From contig OX439133.1 in assembly GCA_949318235.1 (NCBI GenBank), positions 7,924,637 to 7,988,636 of the forward strand: a stretch of 64,000 nt of DNA, given 5' to 3'. The first letter of the stretch is position 1, and each line of letters opens with the position of its first letter. This DNA comes from Ecdyonurus torrentis (lineage: Eukaryota; Arthropoda; Insecta; Ephemeroptera; Heptageniidae). A program made the translations under genes and the position numbers. The notes under the pieces were generated by a model, which searched no databases, had not been told where the DNA came from, and was given only the letters and a program-made list of their open reading frames with translations. Positions 62,045-64,000 of the stretch are shown piece after piece.

Positions 62045-63008
62045 ATTGTTGATGCCAAACCAATATACATTACATAACAAATCATCACAATTAAAAAGCC
62101 ATTATTACCTAAATAAAAAGGTGCTAAGGTCTTTTAAATCAAATATAATCATAAAAGCAATTAGTTTTTAATGTAAATAACAACAAACTTATACCACTAC
62201 TGCAATAAACAATTATAAACATCTTTTCCAGTACAATTTTATTTTATATACGGTAAATATTTTTTTCTGTCATTATTTACTACAGTCAACCGGGGTGAAA
62301 TTGAACGCCCGGGGTGAAATTGAACGCTTGGCCAAATTTTACTAAAATAACGTTTTTAAAAAACTGGTGCACTTTTTGATCTATTTTTTTTACTGAATAG
62401 ATGGATGAGGAGTTATGTTTTCAGTTTTTGTTACTTTTGGTGGGAAACATACCATCTTTTTGGGGTAAAAAAATTATTTGTTGAACATGAAGAAAACGAA
62501 AGAAAAATGAAGCTCCACAAACAAGGACTCTACAAGGTAAATAAAATAAATTTGAACATCCTACCTATTATTAACTTGCCACAAATACCCTTGTGAACAC
62601 CTGTACCAAAAATTGCATTGATTGCATGATCAGTTGTGATTTTATTAGCACAAAGTTCCTCCGGGGTGAAATTGAACACCCGCTGATTGAATTTTAATTT
62701 TTGCCATAAGAGCAAAACCTTCTTTGAAATACTAAGTAAATGAAAAAAACTACAAATGAGAACCATGGTGCAATAATTAGAACTTTTTTTACTTCTGTTT
62801 TATTTCATGCAGTATAGTGACTAATTTTGAGTACATATGCCCAAAATTTAAGTCATTCATATCACAATAGATAAGAGCTTTTTTTTTTCTTAATTTTTAT
62901 TTCAAGATCCTGTAAGAACAACTGTATATCAATAAGTTAGTGCTTTAAAAACATTTGACATTAAATTTTAATGATGTGTTGTTTTATTTCAGTTTTGTGT
63001 TGGACAAA

Positions 63009-63165
63009 ATGCCACGAACATACACCCAGTCCTACTGGCACTTGAAGCTACAAGAACTAAAAACCTGAGACTCTTGAGCAAACCAAAGAAAATGTTAAAA
63101 AGGGACATATTTCTCTTAGAAGAGCAGCTGGAAAGATAGAATGCTTCTTGACTTCTCAGACATCA
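63009..63165 (+). pseudogene. Remnant of pogo-type transposase N-terminus
   Basis: ATG at 63009 gives MPRTYTQ, a start common in pogo/Tigger/Jerky-type transposases. It then stops. In another frame (63091-63141) the sequence reads N-V-K-K-GHISLRRAAGKIE, matching the psq/CENP-B-like helix-turn-helix pattern (SLRRAA). A frameshift therefore separates the two parts. It is not functional as it stands. Confidence 0.6.
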
Positions 63166-63237
63166 ACTGAATTGGTAGGTAAAACGGCTTCCAGCTTGTA
63201 CGAGAATAGGATTTGGTAGCACTGCAACAATATCATT

Positions 63238-63654
63238 GTGACCAATAACAGAAATATCAGTTTATGGACAAAGATGAAAACGGTGAAAAAGAATATAATT
63301 AGTGCATTCAAAGCTACAGGCATCGTCCCCCTCAATTTGAGTGCTAAGCTGAAGAGACTGCCAGGCCATGAGGACCCTGAGAAAGTACAAAGTGAAGCCT
63401 GCAAGGAGCTGGTGGTGAACTTCTACAAGCAACAGCACTTCACAGACAAGCCAGTGACTGAGAGGAGGCACAGGACTAGATTGAATGTAGTACCTGGCAA
63501 GAGAGTAGCTGCTACCCAAGACTCAGAGAGTGAGAGTAATGCTAGCCATTCTGACATTGACTCGGACAGCAGCTCTGCATCTGAGGAAGATGGTGATGAG
63601 GAGGAAGAGGAACTGAGCCATGTTGAGTCATCTCAATCTTATACCTGCCAATAG
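63238..63654 (+). pseudogene. C-terminal fragment of pogo/Tigger-like transposase
   Basis: 138 codons. Residues ~18-45 (NIISAFKATGIVPLNL...LKRLPG) match the conserved region after the DDE domain of Tigger-type transposases. The tail is acidic (DSESESN, EEDGDEEEEEL) and ends YTCQ. The DDE domain, normally some 170-200 residues before this point, is absent from the window: only about 70 bp separate it from the HTH remnant. It is a deletion derivative. The composition is much richer in G+C than the surroundings, suggesting a younger insertion. Confidence 0.65.
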
Positions 63655-64000
63655 CTATCTCTTTGTTGAGTTTCAGGGAGGCAGTTGTAGACAAATTGTA
63701 TGGTATCGTTACGTCTGTGTTGTAGAGAGAGTTGCTGCTGAAGGGCTGCAGGTTATGGGATTCAGATCTCTTCACTCTAGCAAGACTGATATTGTTGTTG
63801 TGACCAATTTCAGTTTCTTTTGGCTCAAATACAGTCTTGCTAGAGTGAAGAGATCTGAATCCCATAACCTGCAGCCCTTCAGCAGCAACTCTCTCTACAA
63901 CACAGACGTAACGATACCATACAATTTGTCTACAACTGCCTCCCTGAAACTCAACAAAGAGATAGCTATTGGCAGGTATAAGATTGAGATGACTCAACAT
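63620..64000. repeat. Large inverted repeat truncated by the window edge
   Basis: 63620-63787 and 63833-64000 are inverted copies (paired positions sum to 127620) around a 45-bp spacer. I saw no mismatch. The right arm is still matching at base 64000, so it must continue outside. The minus-strand frame ending at 63542 is the mirror of the transposase tail and its extension, not an independent gene. Confidence 0.85.

Larger units (their letters stand above)
62281..64000 (+). mobile_element. Degraded pogo/Tigger-like DNA transposon (cut by window edge)
   Basis: It begins TACAGTCAACCGGGGTGAAA. The unit GGGGTGAAATTGAAC occurs at about 62292, 62310 and 62662, perhaps subterminal transposase-binding sites. 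Remnants of a transposase N-terminal helix-turn-helix (63009-63160) and C-terminus (63238-63654) follow. The central DDE catalytic part is missing. From 63620 the sequence is part of an inverted repeat that reaches the window edge. Confidence 0.7.

Noticed and set aside
63542..64000. Minus-strand frame reaching the window edge
   Set aside because: It is the mirror of the transposase tail in the inverted repeat.

Overview
This is an A+T-rich nuclear window from a eukaryote, most likely an invertebrate animal. By eye about three quarters of bases are A or T; I did not count them. The support is an intact APE-type non-LTR retrotransposon of the CR1/L2/Jockey kind, several families of small DNA transposons, long pure microsatellites, two satellite arrays and a few isolated coding exons bounded by GT/AG splice signals. 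There is no operon-like gene packing, and no rRNA, tRNA, CRISPR or prokaryotic feature. The species cannot be named from sequence alone.

Layout. 0.2-12.9 kb: a tandem satellite with a monomer near 480 bp (satellite I), split by a 3.5-kb non-satellite block (5.87-9.35 kb) and peppered with miniature transposons. Subtracting the insertions restores the period. 12.9-16.7 kb: a second satellite with a monomer near 290 bp (satellite II), carrying its own insertions. 16.7-38.6 kb: intron-like or intergenic DNA with small transposons, very long (CT)n, (GACA)n, (GA)n and (TGAA)n arrays, and a coding exon at 23.0 kb. 38.6-39.7 kb: an almost perfect 1,077-bp foldback element. 39.8-47.6 kb: a 7.8-kb composite with 32-bp terminal inverted repeats and an 8-bp target duplication; inside it lie a 476-bp palindrome and a full-length LINE whose ORF1 starts with a 2A-like motif. 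47.6-62.3 kb: more small transposons, an internal coding exon at 52.6 kb and microsatellites. 62.3-64.0 kb: a degraded pogo/Tigger-like transposon whose 3' part enters a large inverted repeat cut by the window edge.

Genes. Host coding sequence is sparse and lies on the minus strand. A start exon (23264-23011) and a second exon (7527-7423) have matching splice phases and a strong acceptor and donor, which suggests one gene with a 15.5-kb intron containing satellite II and half of satellite I. A third, weaker candidate exon (6648-6624) would end the frame. The exon at 52788-52620 is not phase-compatible with the start exon and may belong to another gene. I recognise none of these proteins.

Mobile elements. 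Families are named A-F here for convenience. A (13 copies, ~290-405 bp, TTAA target) has a central 24-bp palindrome around TGACGTCA. B (9 copies, ~250-310 bp) starts with a TATAGGGTGTATGC-type end. C (4 copies, ~295 bp) ends in TAGACC/GGTCTA. D (2) and E (8) are related TTAA elements of ~320-350 bp. F (2) are palindromic TTAA elements. None encodes a transposase. Several families carry the octamer TGACGTCA, which is strikingly common in the window.
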